Below, in pieces: positions 7,722 to 16,359 of a DNA stretch of 64,000 nt. Position numbers and translations under genes: made by a program. Under the pieces are notes generated by a model that was given only the letters and a program-made list of their open reading frames with translations, searched no databases and was not told where the DNA came from. Origin of the DNA: Haladaptatus litoreus (GTDB lineage: Archaea > Halobacteriota > Halobacteria > Halobacteriales > Haladaptataceae). The stretch covers positions 62,001 through 126,000 of the forward strand of contig NZ_FTNO01000003.1 in the NCBI RefSeq assembly GCF_900156425.1. Direction: 5' to 3'. Every line of letters starts with the position of its first letter. Within the stretch, counting starts at the first letter, position 1.

Positions 7722-8016
7722 TTGTCTCATTTTTTAACATTAACACAAAGCATTTACCGGACTCCACCAAGTAACTGATTGTGGCGCGGTTGCCTCTGAC
7801 ACACTGAATGGGCTCCCACGTGGGTCTGGCGCCATCACTCCCGATCCACACGCCCTCTTCCTCGCCACCTCCTTCCTATTCGAACAGGTGACATTATGGC
7901 GAGCAGAAACTCTACATTAGATTCAACCGGAATAGCGGTTAGTCCCTAACGGAATGAGTTCTTTATAACGACGAACAAAAAAAAACAGGTTGATGCTATC
8001 TTGAGGCGATGAGCAG

Positions 8017-8184
8017 CTACAAATCGCGCGCTTGGACGGTTTTGCGATCGTTTTCGTCGGCTCGTCGAGCAGCGTCCTCGAGAATCGATGCGACTTCGTC
8101 GTCGAGTGCATCGTAGAAGTCGCTAGCCACGTTATGTCCTTCGAGCTGTTCTTTCACTGCGGATTGGACAATCAAATCAGCCAT
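8017..8184 (-). CDS. DUF1931 small histone-fold-like protein
   Basis: From ATG 8184 the protein is 55 residues, 'MADLIVQSAVKEQLEG' to 'RKTVQARDL'. A start nine codons earlier is possible but less likely. The pattern of short helices with 'YDALDDEVASILEDAARRADENDRKTV' matches archaeal DUF1931, a histone-fold-related family. The closing 'RKTVQARDL' is the usual histone-fold C-terminal signature. Such small proteins may bind DNA, but this is not proven. It is monocistronic and faces the BadF-type gene from the other strand, about 160 bp away. Confidence 0.8.
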   Translation of the reverse strand: MADLIVQSAVKEQLEGHNVASDFYDALDDEVASILEDAARRADENDRKTVQARDL

Positions 8185-8344
8185 ACAAGCGTCCAAACGG
8201 GACAATGCCACAAAAGAGCAGTGGCAGAAGAGCTGAAAAAACTAATAATTCGGATCACAAGCGACAATATTCTCCGAGTGATTCGTGAATCCGAGTTTTA
8301 GACGACCAGAGGATTTATCTTGACAATCTACGTCAATGAAATCA

Positions 8345-9313
8345 ATGAGCAACGATGTGGTGGTTGGACTCGATGGAGGTGGTACTCGGACACGCGTTGC
8401 CGTTGCAGATCTCGACGGACATATATTGGGAGTCGCTAAGCGAGGTGGCGCGAGTACCGAATTTAATGATCCGAAGATGGCTCGACAGAACCTCCGTGAG
8501 GGTGTTCGGACCGCGCTCGCCGACGCCGAGCAATCGCTTGGCGATGTGGCAGCACTCACAGCCGGGGTAGGGAGTCTCAATATCTCCGATGATTACACGT
8601 CGACCGAACAAGCTCTGGACATTGATGGACTTGCCTGCGAGCCACATGTAGTTACCGACGAAGAGATCGCTCACATCGGAGCATTCCGGACCAACCCAGG
8701 CATCGTCGCAATCTGTGGCACTGGCTCTCTCGTGTTCGGAATCACAGCTGACGGCAAGCAAATCAGCAACTACGATTTCATACAGTACGCCCGTGCCGGT
8801 GCACACAATCTCGGTGAACGGGCACTCCATGCAATACTCGGCAGTGAAACGCCCGTAGAATGGACACTCGGGGACCAACTCTTAGATCACTGGGACTGTG
8901 ATTCAGTGCCCGACCTTAGGATGGCTGTCTGCGATGAGGATCGGTTCACCAACGTGCCGTCTGGGAATCCACTTGACAGCGTTGCACCATTGATCACGGC
9001 TGCCGCCGAAGATGGGGATCTCACTGCACAGACGATGTGTAATGACGCTATCGCAGAGGTAGTGACCGGCGTTCGTCTCGTTGGTGGATTCCTCAACAAC
9101 CCAGTGACTGTCGCTTCGGCAGGAAGCGTGCTCCGAAGTGAATACATGAGCGCCGAATTTCGCCGGCAAATCACGGATATTGAGGACTATCGTGTTGTGG
9201 AACCAGCGATGAGTCCTGTCGCGGGTGCAGTCTTTGACGCCATCGACCGCGTGACTGACACCAACGATGCAGTGGTAGAGTGGCTGACGGATCACGCTAT
9301 CGGGCAAGCCTGA
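8345..9313 (+). CDS. BadF/BadG-type ATPase, N-acetylglucosamine-kinase-like
   Basis: The 322-residue protein starts with the phosphate-1 loop 'VVVGLDGGGTRTRVAVADLDG' and has the phosphate-2/adenosine motif 'GIVAICGTGSLVFGI' near residue 115, as in the BadF/BadG/BcrA/BcrD and N-acetylglucosamine-kinase branch of the actin-like ATPases. The adenosine motif region is 'VTVASAGSVLRSEYM' near residue 260. I chose ATG 8345 over 8336 because it sits right before the first strand. The most likely activity is phosphorylation of an amino sugar such as GlcNAc. No sugar-transport genes are adjacent, so the substrate is open. A C-terminal 'PVAGAVFDAI' matches family ends ('P..GA...A'). Confidence 0.8.
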   Translation: MSNDVVVGLDGGGTRTRVAVADLDGHILGVAKRGGASTEFNDPKMARQNLREGVRTALADAEQSLGDVAALTAGVGSLNISDDYTSTEQALDIDGLACEPHVVTDEEIAHIGAFRTNPGIVAICGTGSLVFGITADGKQISNYDFIQYARAGAHNLGERALHAILGSETPVEWTLGDQLLDHWDCDSVPDLRMAVCDEDRFTNVPSGNPLDSVAPLITAAAEDGDLTAQTMCNDAIAEVVTGVRLVGGFLNNPVTVASAGSVLRSEYMSAEFRRQITDIEDYRVVEPAMSPVAGAVFDAIDRVTDTNDAVVEWLTDHAIGQA

Positions 9314-9429
9314 AGAGAATGACTCTTCGATTGGTTTGTACCACAACCTATGCACTTATCGAGACAGAGTTCTGAAAAGTTTCACTATCATCACGTCGAG
9401 TTGGTGGAGACAGATGAGTTAGTTCGCAG

Positions 9430-9711
9430 TCACTCTCTGTCCTGCAATGCAGCTGCAATTGCTTCGAGTTCCGCCTTCCGGAACGCGTTTGAAGTCTGTT
9501 CTGGGTCATCATCGTCCAGTTCGCCGATTTTCCACAGGATACCAGCCCGCATCTGGGGTTTGGAGGGCAAGTTGTGTGTGTCGATATCGTAGTTTACAGT
9601 TGTACAGAGTGCTGCAAGAGCTTCTTTAGTGAAGGCTGTCGATTCCATCCGTTCGTATCTCCCGACAGCCTGTCGAATTTCGTTTCGGAGTTCGTTGACG
9701 GTTTGTGTCAT
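9430..9711 (-). CDS. Small conserved hypothetical protein
   Basis: This 93-residue acidic protein starts 'MTQTVNELRNEIRQAVGRYERM' and is predicted to be mostly helical. The middle 'NYDIDTHNLPSKPQMRAGILWKIG' and the 'DDDPEQTSNAFRKAELEAIAAAL' C-terminus look like real coding sequence with a haloarchaeal acidic bias. I do not recognise the family. The segment around 'FTKEALAALCTTV' recalls small plasmid-borne haloarchaeal proteins. No conserved catalytic residues are evident. Confidence 0.6.
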   Translation of the reverse strand: MTQTVNELRNEIRQAVGRYERMESTAFTKEALAALCTTVNYDIDTHNLPSKPQMRAGILWKIGELDDDDPEQTSNAFRKAELEAIAAALQDRE

Positions 9712-9804
9712 AGGGACACTGGTGGTGGGAATCGTCGTGTAGGTTCTGGTTTCTGCTGTGGTGGAGTGGTCCTCGTTTCGTCTCTTGCGGGTGGTCGTAG
9801 ATTT

Positions 9805-9948
9805 TTAACCATACATTCCCACGAGAGAGACGGGATCGAGTAGAGTGACGTCCGGGTCGACTGCATGGGCTTCAAACTGGAGATCGACTTCGTCAGGTGG
9901 GGCACTCGTCCGACCAACGGCGGCGGTCGTAATTGTCTGGTCGGTCAT
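9805..9948 (-). CDS. Very short ORF resembling the N-terminus of a SIMPL-domain protein
   Basis: ATG 9948 to TAA 9805 encodes 47 residues. The stretch 'AVGRTSAPPDEVDLQFEAHAVDPDVT' looks like the opening strand of a SIMPL (DUF541) domain, whose usual form is a Gly, several residues, then APPD and alternating hydrophobics. SIMPL proteins are normally over 200 residues, so this would be a broken remnant. It may also be chance. Confidence 0.3.
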   Translation of the reverse strand: MTDQTITTAAVGRTSAPPDEVDLQFEAHAVDPDVTLLDPVSLVGMYG

Positions 9949-10300
9949 ACTCGAATATTCACTTCGCTTGTGAAATCTGTTGTCGTGGCTGTGGTAGAAC
10001 CGCTATTGAAATTTGTTCGGTCTCTCGTTGCTCTGTCGGCGCTTGTCATATAGATCGGTCTCCAAACGCCACGGTTGCACAGTAGTCGAACGCAAGTCGT
10101 CGAGACCGTCGCAGATATTAGGTTCGAAATCGTCCTCGTTGTCTTCGCACTTCGGGAGGTAGTTGTCATTACTGACGGTGACACCGCCCAAGTTGCGTCG
10201 TCCTTCGTCGATGATTTCGTCGGGTCGCTCAACTCATGAATGTCAATTCTCCTATCGGATCCCATAGCCTCTTCCCAGCTACCCCCTTACGAAAAGAGTG
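9949..10300. other. Gene-poor stretch
   Basis: No convincing gene is seen. A minus-strand frame (10003-10191) has an acidic 'EDNEDDFEPNICDGLDDL' that faintly recalls the acidic tail of the SWIM proteins, but no zinc motif is present. It may be a remnant. Confidence 0.4.
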
Positions 10301-11182
10301 ATGGAGTACCGCTACACCGGCAACGCTCACCACAGCTTAGTCGCCGCCTACGAGGCCGACGAGCCTCCCTTTCCGGTCCACGAGCCACGGGTCGCCCCCG
10401 AGACCCCGCACGCGCGCACTGAACTCACTCTCCTTCGTCGCCTCCTCTTCCCGAGCTGCTGGAACGCCTACGCAGATCACACTGACCCCGAAGACGTTGA
10501 AGAAACCCTCACTGAACTCGGCAAGCAACTCATGCGAGGCTGCCAATTGTATGCTCCCCACGCTCACCCTCAGGATTGCATCAGTGCCGTCATCGACGAT
10601 CTTCCCAATATCAGAGAGCGCCTGAAACGCGACGTCGAAGCCGCGTACAAAGGCGACCCTGCTGCGAAGTCCTACCTTGAGGTTATCCGAGCATATCCAG
10701 GATTCCACGCCATCGTCGCTCAGCGTGCCGCTCATGAACTGTACAAGGAGGGCAAGCAGGAGTACGCCCGCGAACTCACTGAAGCCGCAAAAAGCGAGAC
10801 AGGCATCGACATCCATCCTGGTGCCGAGATCGGAGACTATTTTTTCATTGACCACGGCACCGGCGTCGTCATCGGCGAGACCACCACTATCGGTGACTGG
10901 TGCCGGCTTTACCAGAACGTCACCCTCGGTGCCCTCCACTTCGAAGAAGAGGAGGACACCGACCACGCACTCAAGAAAGGGTATAAGCGCCACCCAGACG
11001 TTGGCGATCACGTCGTTATCGGTGCCGGGACAAACGTCCTCGGCGCCATCACTGTCGGCAATCACGTCAGTATCGGCGCAAACTCCTGGATTACCGAGGA
11101 TATCCCTGCGAACACCACGGTGTACGTCTCAGACCATCCCGACCAAGAACGCAAATCGAACGGCCACGAGACCGAAGACTAA
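10301..11182 (+). CDS. cysE: Serine O-acetyltransferase (CysE-like)
   Basis: This 293-residue enzyme makes O-acetylserine from serine and acetyl-CoA, the first step of cysteine synthesis. The helical N-terminal domain (to about residue 160) is followed by left-handed beta-helix hexapeptide repeats: 'GIDIHPGAEIGDYFFIDHGTGVVIG', 'TTIGDWCRLYQNVTLG', 'VIGAGTNVLGAITVGNHVSIGANSWI'. The Asp-His pair in 'FIDHGTGVVIGE' is the family's active-site signature. A nearby GTG at 10298 gives almost the same protein; I used ATG 10301. No cysteine synthase lies in the window. It stands alone, and its Pro/Arg-rich codon use differs little from its neighbours. Confidence 0.88.
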   Translation: MEYRYTGNAHHSLVAAYEADEPPFPVHEPRVAPETPHARTELTLLRRLLFPSCWNAYADHTDPEDVEETLTELGKQLMRGCQLYAPHAHPQDCISAVIDDLPNIRERLKRDVEAAYKGDPAAKSYLEVIRAYPGFHAIVAQRAAHELYKEGKQEYARELTEAAKSETGIDIHPGAEIGDYFFIDHGTGVVIGETTTIGDWCRLYQNVTLGALHFEEEEDTDHALKKGYKRHPDVGDHVVIGAGTNVLGAITVGNHVSIGANSWITEDIPANTTVYVSDHPDQERKSNGHETED

Positions 11183-11295
11183 CCGACCTCACTTTGCTGT
11201 CGTGAAGTGCAACCGCTTAATTGATCCTGCGCTTACGGTAGTCGCGCCGGGTGACGTGTCCGTACTTTAGTGATAGCCGAGAGAACGCAATACTA

Positions 11296-11512
11296 GTGGT
11301 CAGATTGCAGAGAAAACGACTGACGGCGATGCGTGAGTCGGGGTTTCCGGCAGTGACCGTTTGGTGGATGGCGGATACACTTGTCGACCACTGAGGCGGA
11401 GGAACTTCGCAGGCGACTCAATGAAACAGATTTGGGAGATGAAATTGACGACCTCTGGGCCGAGTTGGATCACTCATACGGGCTTCTCGATGAGGATGCG
11501 TGGGCAACCTGA
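11296..11512 (+). pseudogene. Probable frameshifted small haloarchaeal gene
   Basis: From GTG 11296 one frame reads 'RKRLTAMRESGFPAVTVWWMADTLVD' and stops at TGA 11392-11394. The next frame takes over at 11390 with 'TEAEELRRRLNETDLGDEIDDLWAELDHSYGLLDEDAWAT' to TGA 11510-11512. Both halves look like haloarchaeal coding sequence, and together they would make one protein of about 71 residues with a single frameshift. I do not recognise the family. Confidence 0.4.
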
Positions 11513-11650
11513 GCGATTGGACGACACGGTCAAAACGGGATTCTTTTCGCCTGTAACCGCGGAAGTAGACTCAATTCGATCACTCATATTCGGTCCAAAT
11601 ATCGCCCATTCGATCATAGACCCAAGGGACAACGACACGTGAGAACATGG

Positions 11651-12223
11651 ATGGCAACTCCAGCGGATAGTTTCGATTCACCCCATCGTCGTGCAGAGTT
11701 GCAGTGTGTTGATTCGACTGGTGTCCGTGAGGACGGCTGTGAGGGCTTGCTCTACATGATGTACCAACTCGATGCGCCAGCCAAGGATGTTGATGCGGGC
11801 GATGTGATTCCGAGGTACATTGGCAAAGCAGAGGCATACGGCAAACAGCGAAAGTTGAGTTCGAACTTCGTCGAGATCGCGAAGAATCGAAACGCGACGC
11901 GAAGTTTTGCACGATGGGGGGACGGGAATTACTGGCATATTGGGGAACTCTCGATGGCACTCAGTGGTGAAGACGAGCGAAAGGCCCACTGGGCAGAGGC
12001 ATTATTCGAGCCGGGAACGCGGACGTTGAACGAGCAGACGTATCTCTGGGTTCACGCGTGGGGCGAGGATAACGACGATCCGTATGGGGTGCCAGCAACA
12101 CTTGCTGAAGTCGAACAGTTGTTGATCGGGCTCGCGTATTCGACGTATCCAGAAACGTTGTTGAACAAGAGTGGGACACCTGATGATGCGCCCGTGAAAA
12201 CTAGAGGGGTCGAGGATGAGTGA
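11651..12223 (+). CDS. GIY-YIG-nuclease-like protein
   Basis: From ATG 11651 the protein has 190 residues; a GTG at 11639 adds four. 'GLLYMMYQLDAP' followed after about 15 residues by 'PRYIGKAEAYGKQRKL' resembles the GIY-YIG nuclease core (G-I/L-Y ... Y-I-G-K), with a following Arg/Asn-rich helix 'NRNATRSFARWGDGNYWHIGELS'. The C-terminal half includes 'NEQTYLWVHAWGEDNDDP', 'EVEQLLIGLAYSTYPETLLN', and a Glu that could serve as the metal ligand. I infer a GIY-YIG endonuclease of unknown target, perhaps a plasmid-borne nuclease. The assignment is from motif shape only. Confidence 0.55.
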   Translation: MATPADSFDSPHRRAELQCVDSTGVREDGCEGLLYMMYQLDAPAKDVDAGDVIPRYIGKAEAYGKQRKLSSNFVEIAKNRNATRSFARWGDGNYWHIGELSMALSGEDERKAHWAEALFEPGTRTLNEQTYLWVHAWGEDNDDPYGVPATLAEVEQLLIGLAYSTYPETLLNKSGTPDDAPVKTRGVEDE

Positions 12224-12360
12224 TTCGTGGATTCGAAGTATCGTGCCGATATTCGGTGGTGCAACGAACTATGTTCGAATATGGTTGATTCACTAAGATA
12301 GTGTGGGAAGAACTCTACTCGGCACAGGAGCACAAGAAGTTGAGTAACGGATAACTGGTT

Positions 12361-12522
12361 CTATGTTTCTTCTATGTTTTCTCGAACCATACTTTCTTCC
12401 ACATCCATATCGGGATGCTCGGCATCTGCATGTTCTTGGACTTGCTCAAGCACTTCTTCTTCAGTTACTCCATCCGCGGTAAAGTCACATCCCTCGACCA
12501 CACAGCTAAATTGTCGTGGCAT
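12361..12522 (-). CDS. DUF1059 small protein
   Basis: From ATG 12522 this gives 53 residues, beginning 'MPRQFSCVVEGCDFTADGVTEEEVLEQVQEHADAEHPD'. DUF1059 proteins are small, with a C-x-n-C pair (here Cys7 and Cys12) and a conserved His in the 'EHADAEH' helix; function unknown. The longer frame from 12579 adds a hydrophobic 19-residue stretch that is probably not translated. Confidence 0.8.
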   Translation of the reverse strand: MPRQFSCVVEGCDFTADGVTEEEVLEQVQEHADAEHPDMDVEESMVRENIEET

Positions 12523-12686
12523 ACTGCCAGCTAGTCCAGTCAGTGCTATCAAACTACTGGCAGCCAGAAGCTGATTCAATCGACTGTTTTAATAGAGGAA
12601 ATAAGTCACCGAGATTTCTTTTCAAGACGTGTGATATCAGTATACGATGACCAACTACAGAATACACGTTCAGACGAAGAAGGCTC

Positions 12687-13071
12687 TCAGAAAAACCGTT
12701 CAAGAACCTTCTTTAGTTCAGTCTCGACTTCCGTCGCCTGTAGAATTTTGATCTCGTTATCTTGTTCTTCGAGCGACGCAGTCTCTTCAACGCGATTCTA
12801 AATGACTAGGAGTCTATTCCACCCCTCGCCGAAGTACCCTCCCATGACTTCTCTATCCTCATAGACGAATTCGTCGTTCTGCTGGAGGAAATCGAGATAT
12901 CCGAGCGTCCCTTTGATCCCTGGCAAATAGTCTTCGTAGTCCTTTCGCGTGCTTGTACGTGTATAGCTTAATTTTCTGATCATCACAGTAGGAGGCGAGC
13001 TTTGCAGGGTGAATTTCACGCCAATAACCAAGTCCCTCATCGGACACGAGTGATAGCGACACAGGCGGCAA
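12687..13071 (-). pseudogene. Decayed uncharacterised gene (frameshift plus in-frame stop)
   Basis: On the minus strand one frame reads 'GLGYWREIHPAKLASYCDDQKIKLYTY' and the next takes over with 'TRKDYEDYLPGIKGTLGYLDFLQQNDEFVYEDREVMGGYFGEGWNRLLVI', then TAG at 12798-12800, then 'NRVEETASLEEQDNEIKILQATEVETELKKVL' to TGA at 12687. A single protein seems to have been broken by a frameshift near 12960 and by the stop. I do not recognise the family, and no start codon is clear at the right end. Confidence 0.5.
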
Positions 13072-13111
13072 ACTGACGCGTGACCAGTGGCTCTATGATC
13101 TCCACCACTGG

Positions 13112-13426
13112 GTGACCGAGATTCTGCAAGCGAAATATGTCGGTCGCATGTATGCCACGGAACTTCGGCGGGGAGAGTACGACATTCCTACTCCGGACGC
13201 AGACGATACGGTCAATCGGAACGCCAATAACGACGGAAAGAGCGCGCCGGGTGCCGATGAGGACGACACACCGGCAACGGCGTTCGATACACTCCACGAG
13301 CATCTCTATACCGCGCGGATGGCCTTCGGTACCCTCCCAACAGACGTCAAGGCTGAAGTTCTCGAAGACATCGACGATGCGTTGCTCGCCGCTGCCCGTT
13401 TCGACTACCGAGTACTCCAGAGGTGA
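13112..13426 (+). CDS. Conserved haloarchaeal protein, probably N-terminally truncated
   Basis: From GTG 13112 the protein has 104 residues with a C-terminal helical part 'TAFDTLHEHLYTARMAFGTLPTDVKAEVLEDIDDALLAAARFDYRVLQR'. The frame remains open upstream to 13028 and encodes a plausible 'LTRDQWLYDLHHWVTEILQAKYVGRMYATELRRGEYDIP', but there is no ATG in that extension. The likely original start has therefore been lost where this gene meets the decayed gene on the other strand. The middle 'DADDTVNRNANNDGKSAPGADEDD' is a low-complexity acidic linker. Function is unknown. Confidence 0.5.
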   Translation: MTEILQAKYVGRMYATELRRGEYDIPTPDADDTVNRNANNDGKSAPGADEDDTPATAFDTLHEHLYTARMAFGTLPTDVKAEVLEDIDDALLAAARFDYRVLQR

Positions 13427-13553
13427 TCGCCTGCGGTCGATAGCGAGAGCTCTCACACACCGATTGCCGAGTCACTACTCACGTCCGTACAGCCATCTTC
13501 AGTAGCGAATACAAACACAGATTCTTGTATTCTCAGATCGATGGTGTGGATAG

Positions 13554-14006
13554 ATGGAAATCCCCGACGAACTCTGCTGTCTCTTCAGCAGCGAAATCGA
13601 AGCAGAGAATGAATCATACACGTTCACAGTGCCGACTCAAGAGATTGTGGACGGTGACATCCAACCAGACACTGCTTATCGTGTCGCGCTGCTCAAACAA
13701 CCAGCGCCAGCGGATAGCAAAGCGAAAAAGACACCATCCTCGACAGCCTCACCGACGACACGAAACGAAGAGAACTCGGATCGACAGTCGCGCCCAACAA
13801 CAGCCCCAGTCGAAGAAGGCGACCGTCGAACGGTCGAAATAGAAGGTGTCGGCGAACAAGGCGATGGCATCGCTCGCGTCGACCGTGGCTACGTGATTAT
13901 CGTACCAGATACAGAACAACGTGACCGAGTCACCGTCGAGATTACGAACGTCACACCCAGCGTCGCCTTCGCTGAGGTCGTCGAACGAAAAGCCTACTAC
14001 GAGTAA
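13554..14006 (+). CDS. TRAM-domain protein
   Basis: This 150-residue protein has an N-terminal 'MEIPDELCCLFSSEIEAENESYTFTVP' beta segment, a Ser/Thr-rich low-complexity linker, and a TRAM domain at about residues 88-147: 'RRTVEIEGVGEQGDGIARVDRGYVIIVPDTEQRDRVTVEITNV'. TRAM domains bind RNA, and in haloarchaea short TRAM proteins are common and may act as RNA chaperones (cold-shock-like); that role is inferred. Codon use and reading frame are clean. The ATG follows a GC-poor stretch with no obvious promoter. Confidence 0.82.
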   Translation: MEIPDELCCLFSSEIEAENESYTFTVPTQEIVDGDIQPDTAYRVALLKQPAPADSKAKKTPSSTASPTTRNEENSDRQSRPTTAPVEEGDRRTVEIEGVGEQGDGIARVDRGYVIIVPDTEQRDRVTVEITNVTPSVAFAEVVERKAYYE

Positions 14007-14013
14007 TCCCTGC

Positions 14014-14340
14014 TCACATCTTCTCGAAGTGGTTCCACGATTGCTCAACCACTCTTGTAGCGGTCAGTGCGAAAAAACAGTCGAATACGCGGACGAACCA
14101 AGACCGACTGTGGCAGTGTACCGAACAATCCTCCCGCTTGAATGCAGCATACGAGCGGTCGCTTCGCCACATGGAAATTACGATGAGAAGTCCTTCGATC
14201 CGCGCACCAGGAATAATCCACGACTGCAATTCACAGTCATCGGGATTGTCGAGTGCGAGCTGCTCAGCACGATCGATTAGTGTATTTGGTAAAAGCAGTT
14301 CAGTGAAACCGATGGTTGAAAGGAGCAAACGGAGCATCAT
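14014..14340 (-). CDS. Small hydrophobic N-terminus haloarchaeal protein, low confidence
   Basis: The 108-residue frame starts 'MMLRLLLSTIGFTELLLPNTLIDRAEQLALDNPDDCELQSWIIPGARIEGLLIVISMW'. This first half resembles a haloarchaeal two-helix protein family known to me only by pattern: a 'LLLLTIGxxELLxPxxLID' start and 'W..xARxEGLLI'. The second half is Cys/His/Phe-rich and unlike that family, so the 3' end may be frameshifted. No neighbours support a function. The rest of 14007-14554 shows no convincing gene. Confidence 0.35.
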   Translation of the reverse strand: MMLRLLLSTIGFTELLLPNTLIDRAEQLALDNPDDCELQSWIIPGARIEGLLIVISMWRSDRSYAAFKREDCSVHCHSRSWFVRVFDCFFALTATRVVEQSWNHFEKM

Positions 14341-14554
14341 GCCAGATATGGTTGAATATTTAACATAACGGATTTAATCTTCTAGATTCTGCCCGGATGT
14401 CATGACCGTTTGAGGATCTCATAGAGGGGAAGTAGTCTACTCTTGATAGGCGAATTTCCGTCCCACAATTTCCGTATGAGAACACATGAATCCCTAGCAA
14501 AAAAGTCCCGAGTAGCGGCCACAGTGTTATCCCTTTCGTTCGCCTAAATATGAT

Positions 14555-14941
14555 ATGGCGGACAACAAAAAGAGCCGAAACAAGCAAGCCCGTGACGAAG
14601 AGAACCGCCAGCGAGCGTGGGAAGTTGAACAGGCACGGGAACGTATGGACGAAACCGAACCACGTGACGACCTGAATGAAGCAGATGAATCTCGATACGA
14701 GAGAGAAGAAAATTCGGACGCATCCCAGACATGTCACCGTCGTGGGTGCGACGAGCCAGCGAAATTCGTCGTTCTCGAACGCTACCAAGAAGAAACGGGT
14801 CACGGGAGTGTTGAGGCAGAGGCTAATCTTTGCCAACGGCATACTGCTGAAGAAAGTCCCACAAATCTTGGTGGCGTCTATGCGGACTATGTGTTTCGTG
14901 TCGATCCGTTACCAGAGACAATTGATAGAGACAGAGCGTGA
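14555..14941 (+). CDS. Small protein with zinc-finger-like Cys/His pair
   Basis: This 128-residue protein begins with a charged, helical and probably disordered 55 residues rich in Arg/Glu/Asp. It then has 'TCHRRGCDEPAKFVVLERY' and 'EAEANLCQRHTAEESP', giving a C-x4-C ... C-x2-H arrangement that could bind zinc. The C-terminus 'GVYADYVFRVDPLPETI' is a short strand. Proteins of this type are uncharacterised in haloarchaea; I cannot name a family. The ATG is preceded by a TATA-like 'taaatatgata' region, which is consistent with a leaderless transcript. Confidence 0.55.
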   Translation: MADNKKSRNKQARDEENRQRAWEVEQARERMDETEPRDDLNEADESRYEREENSDASQTCHRRGCDEPAKFVVLERYQEETGHGSVEAEANLCQRHTAEESPTNLGGVYADYVFRVDPLPETIDRDRA

Positions 14942-15016
14942 TTTCTTTCCGCACAGACAGTTCTTCACGGTATAAGCAAACAGTAGGTACGTATAGTGTA
15001 TATCCTTCAGATCGTA

Positions 15017-15358
15017 CTAACCGAATGACTGTGAACTGGATTCGGTATATTGCTCTAATTCTCTCTCGATACGTTTCTCACGCCACCCTAGCGGTGACAA
15101 TACACTCGCTGCTGCACGAACCAATAACTCCCGATAAAACCTGACATCATACTCGTCTGATTCCTCACTCGCCAACATCACCCGCTCCTGCGACTGCTTC
15201 GAATCATTCATCACCACATACGACACGCTTTGCCCAGGCGACCGCGCCAACCCCAAATCCGACGCCCACTTTAGTGCCGCTACACTCCGCGTCGTTGGTG
15301 ACACGGTGTATATTGTTGCGGGAACGTCCACAGGACGTTCACCGCAGAGTGAGTCCAT
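15017..15358 (-). pseudogene. C-terminal fragment of a family B DNA polymerase
   Basis: The 113-residue frame contains 'SPTTRSVAALKWASDLGLARSPGQSVSYVV', then 'KQSQERVMLASEESDEYDVRFYRELLVRAAASVLSPLGWREKRIERELE'. I recall this layout from the extreme C-terminus (thumb region) of haloarchaeal B-type polymerases: Ala-rich helix, PG-x-x-V-x-YVV strand, 'YDV.FY...LVRAA.SVLSPLGW'. All catalytic motifs are absent, so this is a fragment left by recombination or deletion. The first 12 residues are not polymerase-like. The match is from memory. Confidence 0.45.
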
Positions 15359-15500
15359 GATTCGTCAGAATTCAACTCGTATCCCAGCCACGATTACGAT
15401 AACTACCTGCTGGTTATTCGTGAACCGTAACCTCAATTGAAAGACACGTGAGTGCAGGTGAGCGGTATTGATAAGTTGACGAGAAAAGACTAAACATTCA

Positions 15501-16277
15501 ATGCATGACCTTCATAGCCATTCGAACTACTCGGATGGACAGTTCCTTTCTCGAATGGTTCGAGCAGCAGAACGGGCCGGATTGGACGGAATCGGCTTTA
15601 CAGACCACTGTAATGTTTCTTCACTGACATCGGCAAAAGACGCTCGCGCCATGTTCGGTTTCAACCTCGATCAAACGTACGAGCGACGGCGACACGCGAT
15701 CAACCACCTCCGAGCGGAATCCGAGATAGAAATATACGATGCAGTCGAGATGGATTACGATACCCGTGACGAAGCCGGTATTCGAGCGTTTCTCTCCGAG
15801 GCCGACTTCGACTACACCATCGGCAGCGTTCACTATGTAATGGAAACGAACGTCCAGGTGGCGTCGGCCTTCGAGGACAATTCTCTGGACGAACGCAAGA
15901 ACATCGTCGATCGGTACTTCGACCAACTCGTCGCACTCATCGACTCGGAGTTGTTCGATATTGCGGCCCACGTTGACTTACTGGAACGAACACCGCCCCT
16001 GCGAGGACTTGCTACGGAAACGCACTATCGACGAGTAGCGAATGCATTCGCCAACTCACGGACGGTTCCGGAAATCAACGTCGGTCGAACACTCTCGGAC
16101 GAGATAATCCATCCCCGAAGTACGTTTTTCGAGATTTTGCGAGAGTACAACGTTCCGTTTACCATTGGCAGCGATTCACACCGTCCAAATGATGTGACCG
16201 CACGTGCTGACGTTCTGAAAGACGTGCTCTCGGAGTACGATATCGACCCCGTGCTGCCGTGTAACCAAGAGAAATAA
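15501..16277 (+). CDS. PHP-domain phosphoesterase (histidinol-phosphatase-like)
   Basis: This 258-residue protein carries the metal-binding motifs of the PHP superfamily in order: 'HDLHSHSNYSDG' (H-x-H) at the start, 'FTDHCN' near residue 35, a Glu in 'AVEMDYD', 'GSVHYV' near residue 113, 'AHVDLL' near 155, and 'GSDSHRP' near 228. Such proteins hydrolyse phosphomonoesters using three metals; HisK-like histidinol phosphatases are one branch, and sugar-phosphate or nucleotide phosphatases others. No his genes are adjacent. It is followed by a CBS protein 82 bp downstream, in the same direction. Confidence 0.82.
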   Translation: MHDLHSHSNYSDGQFLSRMVRAAERAGLDGIGFTDHCNVSSLTSAKDARAMFGFNLDQTYERRRHAINHLRAESEIEIYDAVEMDYDTRDEAGIRAFLSEADFDYTIGSVHYVMETNVQVASAFEDNSLDERKNIVDRYFDQLVALIDSELFDIAAHVDLLERTPPLRGLATETHYRRVANAFANSRTVPEINVGRTLSDEIIHPRSTFFEILREYNVPFTIGSDSHRPNDVTARADVLKDVLSEYDIDPVLPCNQEK

Positions 16278-16359
16278 CGATACTGAAATCAGGAGGTGAC
16301 GCTTTAATCGACATCGAATCCAAAATGGTGACAACCCTTATGAACGCTCACAGTGACCA

